Below, piece by piece: positions 5,399 to 6,119 of a stretch of 6,119 nucleotides of DNA (positions within the stretch are counted from its first letter, which is position 1; each line of letters opens with the position of its first letter). Under the pieces are notes generated by a model. The model ran no database searches. It worked only from the letters and a program-made list of their open reading frames with translations, and was not told where the DNA came from. Source of the DNA: an uncultured Oscillospiraceae bacterium. Its GTDB lineage: Bacteria; Bacillota; Clostridia; Oscillospirales; Oscillospiraceae. A program made the translations under genes and the position numbers. The stretch covers positions 1 to 6,119 of the forward strand of contig CAKTUT010000106.1 in assembly GCA_934621665.1 (NCBI GenBank), read 5' to 3'.

Positions 5399-6119
5399 AA
5401 CAATGCTTCCGGGGGACGCTTTGCCTGCTGCTCACCCTGCTGCTGTGTAGCGCAGTGCTGGCTGCGCCCACGGCGTCAATTGTACGCGCGTTTGCAAACG
5501 AGAACACGCTCTGCACCTATCTGCGGCTGGAAACGGACGGTCAGGCGGTGACGGCAGCGGAGGCAAAGCTGAATGATGCAATCTGCGGCGCAGCGTCAAA
5601 TCTTGGCACGGTGCAGCAGATGCAGTCGCCGGTTCACTATCTGCTTCTGGTGGATAACTCCACCTCAATGACGCAGTATGCGCCGCAAATTGAGGCGTTT
5701 GCGGCAGAACTGACCGAAAACGCCGGAGAGAACAGCCGCTTTACGCTTGGAGTGTTTGGCGAGAAGTTCTCACTGCTTGCCGAGAACATCGGCGCGGATA
5801 TGCTGGATGAGCAGATGCAGGCAGTTGCGTATAATGCGCGCGCGTCGAGAATTCAAGACGGCATAGCCGGTGCGATGGCGTATTTCGGCGCGCTTTCGCG
5901 AGAGAATCAGGAGCTGCGCTGCATCGTTGCGCTGACAGACGGCGTCGTGTATAACTCGGACAGTGGCGCGAGCAGTTCGGAAATTTCAGACAGTCTGCCA
6001 AAATCAGATGCGCTGTTTTTTAGCGTGGTGTTTGGCGATGACGCGGATGCGCGGGCGGCGCTGATGCAGATGACGGCGGATTCCGGCGGGGACGCGTGGA
6101 GTGTGACAGAGGCGCAGAG
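5395..6119 (+). CDS. Exported von Willebrand factor A (VWA) domain protein (3' partial)
   Basis: 241 full codons are visible and the frame is still open at the window edge. The start at ATG 5395 is supported by GGAGG 7 nt upstream and a four-base overlap with the PP2C stop. Residues 1-24 are a signal peptide (MKQCFRG, Leu-rich core, AVLAAPTA). LLLCS is not a proper lipobox, so cleavage by signal peptidase I near Ala23/Ala24 is more likely. After a short beta-rich segment (about 28-78), a VWA domain starts at HYLLLVDNSTSM with the MIDAS DxSxS (Asp87, Ser89, Ser91). The third MIDAS position appears to be Ser151 (SRIQDGI) where Thr is usual, and LTDG gives Asp182. It should bind a divalent cation and make protein-protein contacts outside the cytoplasm. 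It may partner the LRR or the protease, but nothing visible proves that. The missing C-terminus could hold a membrane anchor. Confidence 0.9.
   Translation, partial: MKQCFRGTLCLLLTLLLCSAVLAAPTASIVRAFANENTLCTYLRLETDGQAVTAAEAKLNDAICGAASNLGTVQQMQSPVHYLLLVDNSTSMTQYAPQIEAFAAELTENAGENSRFTLGVFGEKFSLLAENIGADMLDEQMQAVAYNARASRIQDGIAGAMAYFGALSRENQELRCIVALTDGVVYNSDSGASSSEISDSLPKSDALFFSVVFGDDADARAALMQMTADSGGDAWSVTEAQ

Noticed and set aside
5395..5460. Lipoprotein signal in the VWA protein
   Set aside because: The Cys at residue 18 is preceded by LLL, lacking the small residue expected at -1 of a lipobox; an Ala-rich signal peptidase I site fits better.
1..6119. Mobile elements, CRISPR arrays, tRNA or ncRNA genes, terminators
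   Set aside because: No terminal inverted repeats, transposase motifs, regularly spaced repeats or GC hairpin followed by a T-run were seen, and all bases are used by overlapping coding genes.

Overview
The window is a single, tightly packed, co-directional block of six plus-strand genes, with no intergenic base anywhere. It starts inside a kinase gene and ends inside a VWA-domain gene. GC is moderate to high by eye (50s percent). The genes use strong AGGAGG-type ribosome-binding sites, and the zinc-ribbon/FHA, PP2C and protease-FHA proteins resemble families I know from anaerobic gut Clostridia (Oscillospiraceae/Christensenellales-like Firmicutes). That taxonomic placement is inference from protein style, not proof.

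Layout: (1) 2-1981, C-terminal part of a membrane Ser/Thr kinase: end of the kinase C-lobe, about 180 residues of E/A/R/K charged helix, one membrane span, then an extracytoplasmic leucine-rich-repeat domain. (2) 1978-2661, a small soluble protein with an N-terminal Cys/His zinc-ribbon-like motif, a linker carrying a duplicated TQxQKTMPPR motif, and an FHA domain. (3) 2648-3493, a PP2C phosphatase starting at GTG. (4) 3480-4685, a secreted trypsin/HtrA-like serine protease domain tethered by one membrane span to a cytoplasmic FHA domain. (5) 4682-5398, a second, more canonical PP2C phosphatase. (6) 5395-end, an exported VWA protein with a near-complete MIDAS, cut by the window edge.

Consecutive genes overlap by 4, 14, 14, 4 and 4 bp, which argues for one transcript and translational coupling. 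Together they encode the parts of a phosphothreonine circuit across the membrane: a writer (kinase) with an outward LRR sensor, two erasers (PP2C), two readers (FHA), and two exported modules (protease, VWA). The parts recall the Thr-phosphorylation modules of type VI secretion (PpkA/PppA/Fha) and the TerY-P kinase/PP2C/VWA triads. The LRR ectodomain, the protease-TM-FHA fusion and the exported VWA make this a different arrangement, whose biological output I cannot name from sequence. No RNA gene, mobile element, CRISPR array, terminator or internal promoter was seen.
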